A stretch of 64,000 nucleotides of DNA from NCBI RefSeq assembly GCF_900445235.1, contig NZ_UFSM01000001.1, forward strand, positions 1,999,501-2,063,500. The letters run 5' to 3'. A program made the translations under genes and the position numbers. The stretch is from Aminobacter aminovorans. Lineage in GTDB: Bacteria; Pseudomonadota; Alphaproteobacteria; Rhizobiales; Rhizobiaceae. The number at the start of each line of letters is the position of its first letter. The first letter of the stretch is position 1. Below the pieces are notes generated by a model. It worked only from the letters and a program-made list of their open reading frames with translations. It was not told the DNA's origin and searched no databases. Below, piece by piece: positions 1-8,378 of this stretch.

Positions 1-1101
1 CGCGCCATAGGTCACGCCGAGTTGGACGAGATCGTCCGGCAACGGCTCGCCGCGCATCAACGCCGAGCCAAGCCTGGCAAGCGTCAGCGATACTTGGAAC
101 CCGTAGCCGCCTTGGCCTCCGAGCCAGAAGAAGCCAGGCAGGCGCGGATCGAAACCGACAACCGGCGTGCGGTCGGGCGCAAAGGTGCGCAAGCCGGCCC
201 AGGGTGTCGATGGCCGGCCGACATCAAGGCCGGTCGCTTCCTCGATGTTGTAGGCGGCAGTGGCGACGTCGATATCCTCGGGATAGGCATCGCAGGGTTC
301 GGTGTCGGCCTCGTCGGCGAGCGAGCCGATCAGACGGCTTGCATCCGGCTTGAAATAGAAGCGCTCGTGCAGGTCGACGACGAGCGGCCATTTGCGGACG
401 TCGACGCCGGCAGGCGGGTCGAACAGGAAGGCGGTGCGCCGTTTGGGCGCGAAGCCGAGGCCGGACAGGCCGGCACGGCCGGCAATGACGTCGACCCAGG
501 CGCCTGCGGCGTTGACGACGATGTCGCCCTCGTGAACGCCTAATGCCGTGACGATGCGGTAGCCTTGCGGCGTGCGCTTGATTTCGAGCACGTCGGCGCC
601 GGTCACGATCTTGCCGCCGGCAGCCTTCAGCGCGGAGGCCTGGGCCTGGACCATCTTGCCGGTGTCGATGTCGACGGCGCCCGGCTCATAGACGGCGCCG
701 CAGGTTCGCTCCGGCGCGATCAGCGGCACCAGTTCGGTGACTTCCCCGGGTGACAGCCGCCGCACGGATGGAACCAGAGCCTGGTACTCGGCGGCGAGCT
801 TGTCGATGGCGTCGTCATCGTCCGGACCGCCGAAATGCAGGGCGCCACGCACATGCTCGATGAAGCCGCCGTCGATGATGGCCTGCCGGCTCGCCACCGA
901 CAAAGCGCGCACAAGGGCGTTGCCGTAGGTCTCGGTGAACAGGGCGGCGGAGCGTCCGCTGGCATGATAGCCGAGCTGGGATTCGCGTTCGATCACCGTC
1001 ACCTCGGCCCATTGCTGGACGCTGGCGGCGAGCGAAAGGCCGGCAATGCCGCCACCGATGACGAAAACTTTTGGGGTGTGGGACTTGGAATGCATGGCCA
1101 T
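1..1101 (-). CDS. FAD-dependent amino-acid/amine oxidase (DadA/glycine-oxidase family), 3' end missing
   Basis: The minus-strand frame runs open from about 1101 to the left edge, giving 367 residues without a stop, so the C-terminus is outside the window. The N-terminus carries an FAD Rossmann motif (VFVIGGGIAGLSLA) and later HASGRSAALF. Near the cut end is the DAO-family signature WAGLRTFAPDRTPVVGFDPR followed by WLGGQGGYGFQ. This family oxidatively deaminates amino acids or secondary amines with FAD. ATG codons at 1113, 1101 and 1095 are all in frame and no ribosome site decides between them. It diverges from an XRE-cupin regulator about 100 bp away, which probably controls it. The substrate is unknown. 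Confidence 0.85.
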   Translation of the reverse strand, partial: MAMHSKSHTPKVFVIGGGIAGLSLAASVQQWAEVTVIERESQLGYHASGRSAALFTETYGNALVRALSVASRQAIIDGGFIEHVRGALHFGGPDDDDAIDKLAAEYQALVPSVRRLSPGEVTELVPLIAPERTCGAVYEPGAVDIDTGKMVQAQASALKAAGGKIVTGADVLEIKRTPQGYRIVTALGVHEGDIVVNAAGAWVDVIAGRAGLSGLGFAPKRRTAFLFDPPAGVDVRKWPLVVDLHERFYFKPDASRLIGSLADEADTEPCDAYPEDIDVATAAYNIEEATGLDVGRPSTPWAGLRTFAPDRTPVVGFDPRLPGFFWLGGQGGYGFQVSLTLARLGSALMRGEPLPDDLVQLGVTYGA

Positions 1102-1209
1102 TCGTAAAATCATTTTCTGATGCGGTCAATATTTAGCGTATAGGAAAAATATAGGTGAATCTTGCGACAAGAGAGGAGTTGGACTAGCTAACATGGAAGG
1201 GTGATGGAG

Positions 1210-1857
1210 ATGAGCATGTCCGAACAGCCGAATCTCGGCGACTGCCTGCGCAACCTGAGACGGCAACATGGCTGGACCCTCCAGGACGTCAGCCATCTCA
1301 CCGGCGTGGCGGTGTCGACGCTGTCGAAGGTCGAGAACGACCAGATGTCGCTGACCTATGACAAGTTGCTGCAGATCTGCGGTGGACTCGGCATTCATGT
1401 CACCGAACTGTTGAGTGGTGACTCCAACAAGCCTACCGCGCGCACGCGCCGGTCGGTCACGTCAAAGACGACGACGCTGCGCCAGTTGACGCGCAACTAC
1501 GACTATTTCTACCTCGCCACCGACCTGGTGCGAAAGCGAATGGTTCCGATCCTGGCCAATGCCCGGGCGCGCACGCTCGAGCAGTTCGGCCCGCTGACCA
1601 GTCATGCCGGTGAGGAATTTCTGATCGTGCTGAAGGGCGAGATCGAGGTCCACACCGACCAGTATGCGCCGGTGCGGCTTAAGGAAGGCGAAAGCGTCTA
1701 CATCGACAGCACCATGGGTCATGCCTACCTCTCTGTAGGCGAGGGTGATGCTGAGATGCTGTGCGTCTGCTCCGGCGACGAGCCCGACATGGAGCAGACC
1801 CTGATCGGCCTCAATGAGGAAGAGAAGGTCGGGGAGGAAGAGAAGATCGGGGCCTAA
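1210..1857 (+). CDS. XRE-family transcriptional regulator with C-terminal cupin domain
   Basis: This is a protein of about 215 residues. An N-terminal helix-turn-helix (LRNLRRQHGWTLQDVSHLTG, then VSTLSKVEND) is followed by a linker rich in basic residues and a C-terminal cupin sensor domain (AGEEFLIVLKGEIEVHTDQY, VYIDSTMGHAYLSVG). In-frame starts exist at 1201 (GTG), 1204, 1210 and 1216; 1210 is chosen because AAGGG sits 8 bases upstream. The C-terminus is Glu/Gly/Lys rich. Such regulators usually act next to the amine or amino-acid catabolic gene they control, here the divergent FAD oxidase. The 3' end is followed at once by a palindrome. Confidence 0.88.
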   Translation: MSMSEQPNLGDCLRNLRRQHGWTLQDVSHLTGVAVSTLSKVENDQMSLTYDKLLQICGGLGIHVTELLSGDSNKPTARTRRSVTSKTTTLRQLTRNYDYFYLATDLVRKRMVPILANARARTLEQFGPLTSHAGEEFLIVLKGEIEVHTDQYAPVRLKEGESVYIDSTMGHAYLSVGEGDAEMLCVCSGDEPDMEQTLIGLNEEEKVGEEEKIGA

Positions 1858-1887
1858 AGCATTTTCGCTTCGAATTGCGAAAACGCT
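1858..1887. terminator. Inverted repeat between convergent genes, likely bidirectional terminator or dispersed palindrome
   Basis: The arms AGCATTTTCGC and GCGAAAACGCT pair at 10 of 11 positions around an 8-base loop, one base after the stop of the XRE gene and 18 bases before the phnM stop. The T/A-rich arms give a U tract on either strand. I recall similar palindromes as common between convergent genes in Mesorhizobium-like genomes, so it may be a dispersed repeat used as a terminator. Confidence 0.55.
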
Positions 1888-1905
1888 CCAGTTTCTTGAT
1901 TTATG

Positions 1906-3042
1906 TCAGGCGACCCGGCGGCCTTCGCGCCAGACCGTACGCACGACCGGCACATGCTCGTCGACCCGCACCCGCACCAGATCGCCGCGGCGCCCGGCCT
2001 CGATTACGCCGCGGTCGGTGAGGCCGACGGCGTCGGCCGGGTTCTTCGACACCATCGCCATCGCTTGCGGCAACGAGATGCCGTCGACGACTTCACCGAG
2101 GAAGAAGGCCGACTGGATCAGGCTGAAGGGGATGTAGTCCGACGACAGGATGTCGAGCAGGCCATGTTCGGCAAGGGCGCGGGCCGAGACGTTGCCGGAA
2201 TGCGAGGCTCCCCGCATGACGTTGGGCGCGCCCATCAGCACGCCGAGGCCGGCATCTTTCGAGGCGTTGGCGGCTTCGAGCGTGGTCGGGAATTCGGCGA
2301 CGCGAATGCCTTGCGCGATTGCTTCGTCGACATGTGCCGTTGTGGCGTCGTCATGGCTCGCCAAGACGATGCCGCGCGCGTGGCAGGCAGCCGAGATCGC
2401 CGCACGGTTGGGGGCCGAATTGCGGGCGGAATCGCCCATGCGCTTGTCGCAGAATGTCTGGAATTCGACGTCGTTCAGCTTCAGCTTGCGCTGGTAGTAG
2501 TAGGCATAGGTATCAAGGTTGACGAACTGGCGCTGGCCTGGCGCGTGGTCCATCAGCGAGGCCAGCTTGACGCGGTCATCGCCGTCGAACACGGCAAAAC
2601 TGTCCTGGCAGTCGCCGGCCGAGACTTCGCAGCGCAGATGGATGAAGTGATCGGCGCGGACGCGGTCGGCGCGCACGCTGTCCTCGATCGCATCGGCAAG
2701 CAGGCGCATGTCGGCTGAGGTCATGTCGGCATCCTCGTCCATGCCGACGCGTAGCGCGTCGAACACGGTGGTGATGCCGGCCGACGCCACCTGCGCGTCA
2801 TGGGCAAGCACGGCGGCGATCGGATTCCAGCGCACGCGCGGTCGCGGCGCGTAATGGCCTTCGAGATGGTCGGTGTGAAGTTCGACGAGGCCGGGAATGA
2901 CGTAGTCGCCGCCCATGTCTTCGCCGATGGCGCTCGGGCCGGTCGAAATCTCTGTTATCCTGCCGTCACGGACGACGATCGAGCCGTCGATCACGTCGTC
3001 CGCCAGGACGATACGGGCATTCTTCAGGACAAGGTCGGTCAT
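1906..3042 (-). CDS. phnM: Alpha-D-ribose 1-methylphosphonate 5-triphosphate diphosphatase PhnM
   Basis: This is a 378-residue amidohydrolase-superfamily protein, the usual PhnM length. In the C-P lyase pathway PhnM removes pyrophosphate from ribose 1-alkylphosphonate 5-triphosphate to give the substrate cleaved by PhnJ. Metal-ligand motifs are visible: ELHTDHLEGH near residue 57, LASHDD in the middle, and GAPNVMRGASHSGN and SSDYIP towards the end. The start at 3042 (MTDLVLKNARIVL) is preferred over longer frames because family members begin with this strand. It lies 1 bp downstream of the DUF1045 gene, so the two are translationally close, and it is the last gene of the phnC-led unit. It converges on the XRE gene. 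Confidence 0.95.
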   Translation of the reverse strand: MTDLVLKNARIVLADDVIDGSIVVRDGRITEISTGPSAIGEDMGGDYVIPGLVELHTDHLEGHYAPRPRVRWNPIAAVLAHDAQVASAGITTVFDALRVGMDEDADMTSADMRLLADAIEDSVRADRVRADHFIHLRCEVSAGDCQDSFAVFDGDDRVKLASLMDHAPGQRQFVNLDTYAYYYQRKLKLNDVEFQTFCDKRMGDSARNSAPNRAAISAACHARGIVLASHDDATTAHVDEAIAQGIRVAEFPTTLEAANASKDAGLGVLMGAPNVMRGASHSGNVSARALAEHGLLDILSSDYIPFSLIQSAFFLGEVVDGISLPQAMAMVSKNPADAVGLTDRGVIEAGRRGDLVRVRVDEHVPVVRTVWREGRRVA

Positions 3043-3043
3043 C

Positions 3044-3751
3044 TCAGGCGGTCTTTCTTTCAGCTTGCTTGCCCAGTGCGCGATAGGTCCGCACCTCGAA
3101 CGGCGCACCCGGAGACGGCTCGACGAACAAGGCCAGGCCGTCCACCGGTACCGGCTTGTCGAGCGTGTCGCCAAGGCATTCCTCAATTGCGGTGCGGACG
3201 CGCGCGGCTTCGTCGGCAGCGATGCGGCCGGTCAGGGTCATGTGGAAACGGAAGGTATGGAAGACGTAAGGATAGCCCCACTGGCTGAGGTTGCGGCATT
3301 CGCGCGGCGACAGCGCGTCGGGGTTGCGGCGGGCGATCTCGGCGTCGCTCAATTGAGCGCGGAACGGCTCGAACGCCGTCACCACATCGCCGGCAAAACT
3401 GTCGAGTTCAGACAGCGGTTCGGCAGGAACCAGCGCAAAGAAGCCATCGATCTGGGCGAGCTTCAGGCGCGGTATGTCGAACGGCACGGTGGAATTTGCA
3501 AAGGCGTCGAGCGCATCGATGAGTGCAGCCTCGGACATGCCGTCGGCGAGACGGAACGGCGCCTTGAGCGTGGCGTGGAAGCCGTAGCGGCGGGCGGCTG
3601 CGGTATGGAACGCAACCTCCGCGGCCGACAGCGCGCCAAACGCCTTTGTCGCCGTGACTGCGCCGCCAAACGCGTCGCGCCCGAGCCAGCCGGCCGCGAT
3701 GCGGCACAGCGGATCATCGTGCTCGGGCGTGAAATAGATGGCGTAGCGCAT
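3044..3751 (-). CDS. DUF1045 phosphonate-operon protein, 2H phosphoesterase-like
   Basis: This 235-residue protein matches what I know of the phosphonate-associated DUF1045 family (start MRYAIYFTPEHDDPLCRIA). Two H-x-T motifs, HATLKAPF in the N-terminal half and HMTLTGRI in the C-terminal half, are the paired catalytic motifs of 2H phosphoesterases, which act on cyclic phosphates. It is packed against phnM (1 bp apart) and follows phnE2. Since no PhnP-type metallo-hydrolase is in the window, it may hydrolyse the 5-phosphoribosyl 1,2-cyclic phosphate left by C-P lyase. That role is inference. The start at 3751 follows an AGGAA-like site. Confidence 0.85.
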   Translation of the reverse strand: MRYAIYFTPEHDDPLCRIAAGWLGRDAFGGAVTATKAFGALSAAEVAFHTAAARRYGFHATLKAPFRLADGMSEAALIDALDAFANSTVPFDIPRLKLAQIDGFFALVPAEPLSELDSFAGDVVTAFEPFRAQLSDAEIARRNPDALSPRECRNLSQWGYPYVFHTFRFHMTLTGRIAADEAARVRTAIEECLGDTLDKPVPVDGLALFVEPSPGAPFEVRTYRALGKQAERKTA

Positions 3752-3850
3752 GGAGAGGTTCCTGGAAGGCCGTGCGATAGATGATTTGCGTGACAGTTTG
3801 ACGAAGTAGTGGCCGACTTTGCTGCCTTTGCAAGGGCCGGCCACATTTGT

Positions 3851-5236
3851 TCAGTGACTGGCCTTGTTGCCGATCAGGCGTTGGCGCAATGCAGTCGAGA
3901 TGTTGTCGAAAATGAACACCACGATCAGGATCAGCAGCACCATATAGGCGACGTTTTCCCAGTCGGAATTGGTGCGCATCGCTTCCCACAGCTTGAGGCC
4001 GATGCCGCCGGCGCCCACGGCGCCGATGATGGTGGCCGAACGGGTGTTCGATTCCCAGAAATAGAGCGACTGGCTGATCAGCACTGGCAGCACCTGCGGC
4101 ACGACGCCATAACGCTGGACCGAGGCGGGCGAGGCGCCGAGAGAGCGCATGCCTTCGCGCTGCTTGTCGTCGATGTTTTCCAGCGCCTCGGAGTAGAGCT
4201 TGCCGAAGGTGCCGGTGTCGGTGAAGAAGATTGCCGAGATGCCGGCGATCGGGCCGGGCCCGAAGGCGCGGGTGAAGAACAGTGCCCAGATCAGCATGTC
4301 GACCGAGCGCAGGAAGTCGAAGAAGCGTTTGGCGACCTGGTTGACGAGGCGGTTACGGGTGATGTTGCGCGCCGCAAGGAATGCCAGCGGGAAGGCGAGC
4401 AGGCTGGCGAAGAGCGTGCCGACGAAGGCCATGACGATGGTCTGGGCGAGCTTGAGCCAGACGTCGCCGTGCTGCCATTCCGAGTTGTTGACGATATTGT
4501 CCCAGGCAAGGGCGGCGTTGGACCTGTTGGGGTCTAGACGTTCACCAGAGGAGATCAGTGACAGCACTTCGCTCGTCGACTTACCCCAGAAGGGCGAGTT
4601 GGCGTCGAAGACGAAGTTCTCCCAACCGAAGAAGCGGTGGCGGATCTTGACGTCGTCCTCATCGATCTGCAGTCCGCCGGCAAAGCCGAAATCGGCAAGG
4701 ATCTTCTGGCCCGGCGCTTTCTGCGTCGCCCAGGTGGGCAGGGAACCAGTGACCGAAAGGCTCTGGCCCGGCACGATGGTCACTTCAAGAGTTTCGCCGC
4801 CATGGGCGACCATCACGCGATCAGGCGCGATGTCGATCGTCGTGGCGGTTCCGATATGGGCAACGACGCGATCGGCAGGCGCCTTGTTGCCGGCGATGGC
4901 GGCGCCGGCCGGCTGGGTGATGTCGAGCCAGTCTGGATGGCGGTCGGCGCGATAGGACGAGAAGCGTGCGTAGCTGACGTCGAGGCGGCCATTCTCGAAC
5001 TCGATCTGCGGACGTATCTCGTAGCTGACCCAGTCGGCGAGATAGGTTCCGGCGATGCCCCAGTTGCCGGCGGCAAGCACAGCGCCCACGGCGAAGAACC
5101 ACCATGCGAAGGCGAGATAGGCGACGATGCCGGCGCTGACGGCCCAGCCGATCAGGCTCTTGCGCCAGGAGCCGCTGACGACGCCGGGGTGGCGGTCGGC
5201 GATAGCCTGCATGTCGGCCATGGAAAGTGTGGTCAT
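3851..5236 (-). CDS. phnE: Phosphonate ABC transporter permease PhnE (second permease, long form)
   Basis: This is a 461-residue inner-membrane protein. One or two N-terminal membrane segments (residues about 27-55) are followed by a hydrophilic stretch of roughly 190 residues, then a normal binding-protein-dependent permease domain with about five membrane helices. The cytoplasmic coupling (EAA-like) loop reads EGMRSLGASPASVQRYGVVP. It is about 200 residues longer than E. coli PhnE because of the inserted N-terminal part, which is usual for the second PhnE in rhizobia as I recall. It begins 2 bases after the phnE1 stop. With PhnC, PhnD and PhnE1 it forms a phosphonate/phosphate-ester importer. 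Confidence 0.93.
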   Translation of the reverse strand: MTTLSMADMQAIADRHPGVVSGSWRKSLIGWAVSAGIVAYLAFAWWFFAVGAVLAAGNWGIAGTYLADWVSYEIRPQIEFENGRLDVSYARFSSYRADRHPDWLDITQPAGAAIAGNKAPADRVVAHIGTATTIDIAPDRVMVAHGGETLEVTIVPGQSLSVTGSLPTWATQKAPGQKILADFGFAGGLQIDEDDVKIRHRFFGWENFVFDANSPFWGKSTSEVLSLISSGERLDPNRSNAALAWDNIVNNSEWQHGDVWLKLAQTIVMAFVGTLFASLLAFPLAFLAARNITRNRLVNQVAKRFFDFLRSVDMLIWALFFTRAFGPGPIAGISAIFFTDTGTFGKLYSEALENIDDKQREGMRSLGASPASVQRYGVVPQVLPVLISQSLYFWESNTRSATIIGAVGAGGIGLKLWEAMRTNSDWENVAYMVLLILIVVFIFDNISTALRQRLIGNKASH

Positions 5237-5238
5237 GA

Positions 5239-6192
5239 TTATTCCCCGCGACCGAAGGCGAAAGCCTGTTCGCCGACCAGCTTCTTGCGCAGCCAGGCCG
5301 AGAACTGGTCGACCGCAACGATGGTGCAGAACAGGAGGACGATGATGGCGATGGTCTTGGCTTCGTGGTTGCGGCTGATCGACAGGCGCAGCGCCTCGCC
5401 GATGCCGCCGCCGCCGACTGCGCCGATGATGGTCGAGGCGCGGACGTTGATTTCGAGTCGCAGCAGGCCGTAGCTCAGGAAGTTGGGCATCACCTGCGGC
5501 ACGATGCCGAACCAGACGCGCTCGGGCCAGTTGCCGCCCACGGCGCGAAGGCCTTCGTCGGACTTCATGTCGGCGTTCTCGACCACTTCGAAGAACAGTT
5601 TTCCGAGTGCGCCGACGGTGTGCAGCGACACGGCGATGATCGCCGGGATGGCGCCCATCGAGAGCACCGCCAGGAAGAAGCCGGCGATGACGATCTCGGG
5701 GAAGGCACGCAGGATTTCGAGGAAGCGACGGACGAAGAAGCGCAGCCAGCGCTGGGTTACCAGGTTGGAGGCCGCGAGGAAGCAGAGCAGGAAGCCGAAG
5801 GCAAAACCGATCAGCGTCGAGACGAGCGCGATGTTGATCGTCTCCAGCATCTTGTAGACGTATTCGGGCAAATAGAACGAGCCGAACAGATACATCCGAC
5901 CTTCGGGATAATCGAATTTCAGGCTGCCGTCGGCATAGGGCGAGGGCAGGTCGAACATGGCGCGCCAGACCTCAAGGCCGTCGCGCGGGATCAGCTGGTC
6001 GACGAAATCGAAGACGTGCGGCAACCGGTCGAAGAACTTGCCGGCATTGCTGTCATTGGCGAACCAGAGCGATCCGGACAGCGCGATGAAGAGGAAGAAC
6101 AGGCTACCCGCCGTATAGAGGCGGCGGCGGCTGGCGAGCTCACGCCAGTGCTGCTCGACCGCGAGGCCGGCTTCCGAGAGGGGCATTGTCAT
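5239..6192 (-). CDS. phnE: Phosphonate ABC transporter permease PhnE (first permease)
   Basis: This is a 317-residue multi-spanning membrane protein. Membrane segments are visible near residues 26-46 (LYTAGSLFFLFIALSGSLWF) and in the C-terminal two thirds, with the coupling loop EGLRAVGGNWPERVWFGIVP. It pairs with the longer PhnE downstream; two unlike permease genes are common in rhizobial phosphonate operons. The start may be the ATG at 6192 or the one at 6186 (both in MTMP); no strong ribosome site separates them. The gene is preceded by a strong hairpin in the phnD-phnE1 gap. Confidence 0.93.
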   Translation of the reverse strand: MTMPLSEAGLAVEQHWRELASRRRLYTAGSLFFLFIALSGSLWFANDSNAGKFFDRLPHVFDFVDQLIPRDGLEVWRAMFDLPSPYADGSLKFDYPEGRMYLFGSFYLPEYVYKMLETINIALVSTLIGFAFGFLLCFLAASNLVTQRWLRFFVRRFLEILRAFPEIVIAGFFLAVLSMGAIPAIIAVSLHTVGALGKLFFEVVENADMKSDEGLRAVGGNWPERVWFGIVPQVMPNFLSYGLLRLEINVRASTIIGAVGGGGIGEALRLSISRNHEAKTIAIIVLLFCTIVAVDQFSAWLRKKLVGEQAFAFGRGE

Positions 6193-6220
6193 TGGGGTTT
6201 CGTCCGATCCCGGATAAAAG

Positions 6221-6251
6221 GGACGCGCCGCGATTGCTGCGCGGCGCGTCC
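6221..6251 (-). terminator. Intra-operon hairpin between phnD and phnE1 (partial terminator or mRNA stabiliser)
   Basis: GGACGCGCCGC and GCGGCGCGTCC form a perfect 11-bp stem with a 9-base loop. Read on the minus (sense) strand the stem is followed by CTTTTAT, resembling an intrinsic terminator, yet the permease genes follow in the same direction. Placement just after the binding-protein gene is a classic way to keep binding-protein mRNA above permease mRNA. Confidence 0.6.
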
Positions 6252-6267
6252 GTGTTGCCTTCGGGGC

Positions 6268-7179
6268 TTAGCTGCCGATCTGCGCCTTACGGGCGTCGAT
6301 CACAGGCTGGTAGAATTCCGGGGTGACTTCGGTGTAGCCCTTGAAGTCGCCGCCCTGGATGGCTGCGAAGCAGGCCGGATCGGTCTGCGGCAGCTTGACC
6401 ATGTAGTCCTTGAACTTGCTCTTGATGTCGGCGTCGAGCGAGGTGCGCACGACGATCGGGCCGTTCGGGATCAGCGGCGACTTCCAGACTTCGACCAGGT
6501 CGTCCATGTCGAGGATGCCCTTGTCGACCATCTTCTTCAGGTTGCCCGAGGTGTAGCCGTCCTTGAACTCGCCGACGCCCGAACCGAAGGTCGTGCCGGC
6601 GTCGAAGGTGCCCTTGAGCACTTCGAGGACGAGGTTCTCATGGCCGCCGCCGAAGCCGGTCTCGGCAACGAAGTCCTTGACGGCAACGCCGCCGAGATCC
6701 TTGGGCAGCGAGGTGACCGGGATCAGGTAGCCCGAGGTCGAGTCTGGGTCGGCGAAGCCGAGCTTCTTGCCCTTGAGGTCTTCGAGCTTGGTGATGCCCG
6801 AATCCTTCTTGGCGACCATGATCGTGTAGTAGCCGGTGGCGCCGTCGGTCTGGACGGTGGTCAGGATCGGCTCGACCGCGTCCTTGTTCTGCAGGTAGAT
6901 CTTGGCGTAGCCCGATGCGCCGAGCTCGGCGTAGTCGAGCGTGCCGCCGAGCAGGCCCTGGATGGTGCCGTCATAGTCGGCGGCGGGGAACAGCGCGACC
7001 TTCTCGACGCCGATGGCCTTGGGCAGCTGGTCGACGAGGCACTGGAAGTTGCGCAGGCGGTCGGCTTCGTTCTCGCCGCCGATCAGGCCGATGCGGAATT
7101 CCTTGAGGTCGGCTGCATTGGCCGAACCGATCGCCAGCACGGCGAGCGAGGCGGCACTGAGAAGTGCTTTCTTGAACAT
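6268..7179 (-). CDS. phnD: Phosphonate ABC transporter substrate-binding protein PhnD
   Basis: This is a 303-residue periplasmic binding protein with a clean signal peptide (MFKKALLSAASLAVLAIGSA, cleavage after ANA). The mature part begins ADLKEFRIGLIGGENEADR and contains PAADYDGTIQGLLGGTLDYA, a PhnD-family stretch. It captures phosphonates or phosphate esters for the PhnC/PhnE importer. The start at 7179 is supported by GGAGA about 8 bases upstream and by the signal peptide; longer upstream frames lack one. A 6-bp hairpin (7198-7214) lies in the 91-bp phnC-phnD gap and the strong hairpin at 6221-6251 follows the gene. Confidence 0.96.
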   Translation of the reverse strand: MFKKALLSAASLAVLAIGSANAADLKEFRIGLIGGENEADRLRNFQCLVDQLPKAIGVEKVALFPAADYDGTIQGLLGGTLDYAELGASGYAKIYLQNKDAVEPILTTVQTDGATGYYTIMVAKKDSGITKLEDLKGKKLGFADPDSTSGYLIPVTSLPKDLGGVAVKDFVAETGFGGGHENLVLEVLKGTFDAGTTFGSGVGEFKDGYTSGNLKKMVDKGILDMDDLVEVWKSPLIPNGPIVVRTSLDADIKSKFKDYMVKLPQTDPACFAAIQGGDFKGYTEVTPEFYQPVIDARKAQIGS

Positions 7180-7270
7180 GACATGTCTCCAGTTCGGCCC
7201 GGCTGCATGCCGGGTCATTGCGGTTGCTGATTGCAGGCCCTTGACGCGGGCGAGACGAACGCGAGCAGCC

Positions 7271-8113
7271 TCAGGCCGGGGCGTAGGCCGGTTCGAGATG
7301 TGCGGCGGATACGGGAACCCTGACCTTGACCGGACGGATGCTGGTCGAAGTGATGGCTTCGGAAATCTCGGCGCCATCCGCGTCGGCACCGTAGACGAGG
7401 CGGACGGCCTCGATGGTGAGGTCTTCGGGCGCGCCGTCGAAGACCACCGCGCCGCCCTGCATGCCGATGATGCGGTTGCAGTAGGTGCGGGCGGTGTCGA
7501 GCGTGTGCAGGTTGGTGATGACGGTGATGCCTTCGCGCAGGTTGATGTCGCGCAGCGCATCCATCACCACCTTGGCATTGAGGGGGTCGAGCGAGGCGAT
7601 CGGCTCGTCGGCGAGGATCAGCTTCGGCTCCTGCATCAGCGCACGGGCGATGGCGACGCGCTGCTGCTGGCCGCCCGACAGCGTACCGGCTGGCTGGAGC
7701 GCGGTGCGGGCGATGTCGAGACGCTCGAGGGCGGCGATCGCCCGGATGCGTTCTTCACGCGAGAAGATCGAAAGCAGGTTGAGCGCTGTCGAACGATGGT
7801 TGAGGCGGCCGAGCAGGACGTTGGTCAAGACGTCGAGGCGCGGGACCAGGTTGAACTGCTGGAAGATCATGGCGCAATCGCGCTGCCATCGGCGCAGTTG
7901 GGTGCCACGCAGGGACGATACTTCGGTGCCGTCGAAGACGATCGAGCCCTGGCTCGGATCGATCAGGCGATTAATGGTCTTGAGCAGGGTCGACTTGCCG
8001 GCGCCGGAGCGGCCGATGATGCCGACCATCTGGCCCTGCTGAATCTGGAGGTTGACGCCGTTGACGGCGACATTCTTGCCGAAGCGGCGCGTCACGTTGC
8101 GGATTTCGAGCAT
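7271..8113 (-). CDS. phnC: Phosphonate ABC transporter ATP-binding protein PhnC
   Basis: This is a 280-residue ABC ATPase. Walker A is GRSGAGKST near residue 35, the Q-loop is FQQFNLVP, the signature is LSGGQQQR and Walker B with the D-loop is [13 protein letters not shown]. It energises PhnE1/PhnE2. It is the first gene of the phnC-D-E1-E2-DUF1045-phnM unit; the next upstream minus-strand gene is almost 3.3 kb away, so the promoter must lie just above 8113. A candidate PHO box is there. The C-terminal 40 residues beyond the ABC fold are longer than in E. coli PhnC. Confidence 0.96.
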   Translation of the reverse strand: MLEIRNVTRRFGKNVAVNGVNLQIQQGQMVGIIGRSGAGKSTLLKTINRLIDPSQGSIVFDGTEVSSLRGTQLRRWQRDCAMIFQQFNLVPRLDVLTNVLLGRLNHRSTALNLLSIFSREERIRAIAALERLDIARTALQPAGTLSGGQQQRVAIARALMQEPKLILADEPIASLDPLNAKVVMDALRDINLREGITVITNLHTLDTARTYCNRIIGMQGGAVVFDGAPEDLTIEAVRLVYGADADGAEISEAITSTSIRPVKVRVPVSAAHLEPAYAPA

Positions 8114-8186
8114 CTTGGCTTCCCTGTCCCGGCGGGCTTTTTCGCCCTTGTCTGGGACCGGCCTAGACCCGGGACGTGAAGCTGCA

Positions 8187-8215
8187 ATGTCGGGACCATG
8201 TCAGTTTTGTTACGA
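8187..8215 (-). promoter_or_regulatory. Candidate PHO box upstream of phnC
   Basis: Read on the minus strand, three heptamers lie at 11-base periodicity: TCGTAAC-AAAA-CTGACAT-GGTC-CCGACAT. The PhoB consensus is two CTGTCAT repeats with a 4-base spacer; the last two copies match at 6/7 and 5/7. The site is about 75-100 bases upstream of the phnC start. PhoB control of the rhizobial phosphonate/phosphate importer is established in Sinorhizobium (phoCDET), so phosphate-starvation induction is likely. Confidence 0.5.
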
Positions 8216-8378
8216 TGCACAGGCCGGAATGCAGAAAATGCAGCTTTTGCGGGCAAATATCACTCTTTTCCGGAATCCCCACTCTTCAACCAGCGTAGCG
8301 CGAGCTGCTGTTGCGGCTCGTTTGACGATGGTGGAGGAGGGGCGTTAAGTCGCCCAAGTCTCGAGGACGAGAGGGCTT

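Noticed and set aside
1..1101. Glyphosate-oxidase-type enzyme
   Set aside because: It belongs to the same broad FAD oxidase family and sits near phosphonate genes, but nothing in the visible sequence sets it apart from ordinary amino-acid oxidases.
5365..7230. A 621-codon plus-strand open frame antisense to phnD/phnE1
   Set aside because: It is fully opposite to well-supported phn genes, has the Asp/Gly/Glu/Arg-rich composition of a shadow frame in GC-rich DNA, and shows no domain.
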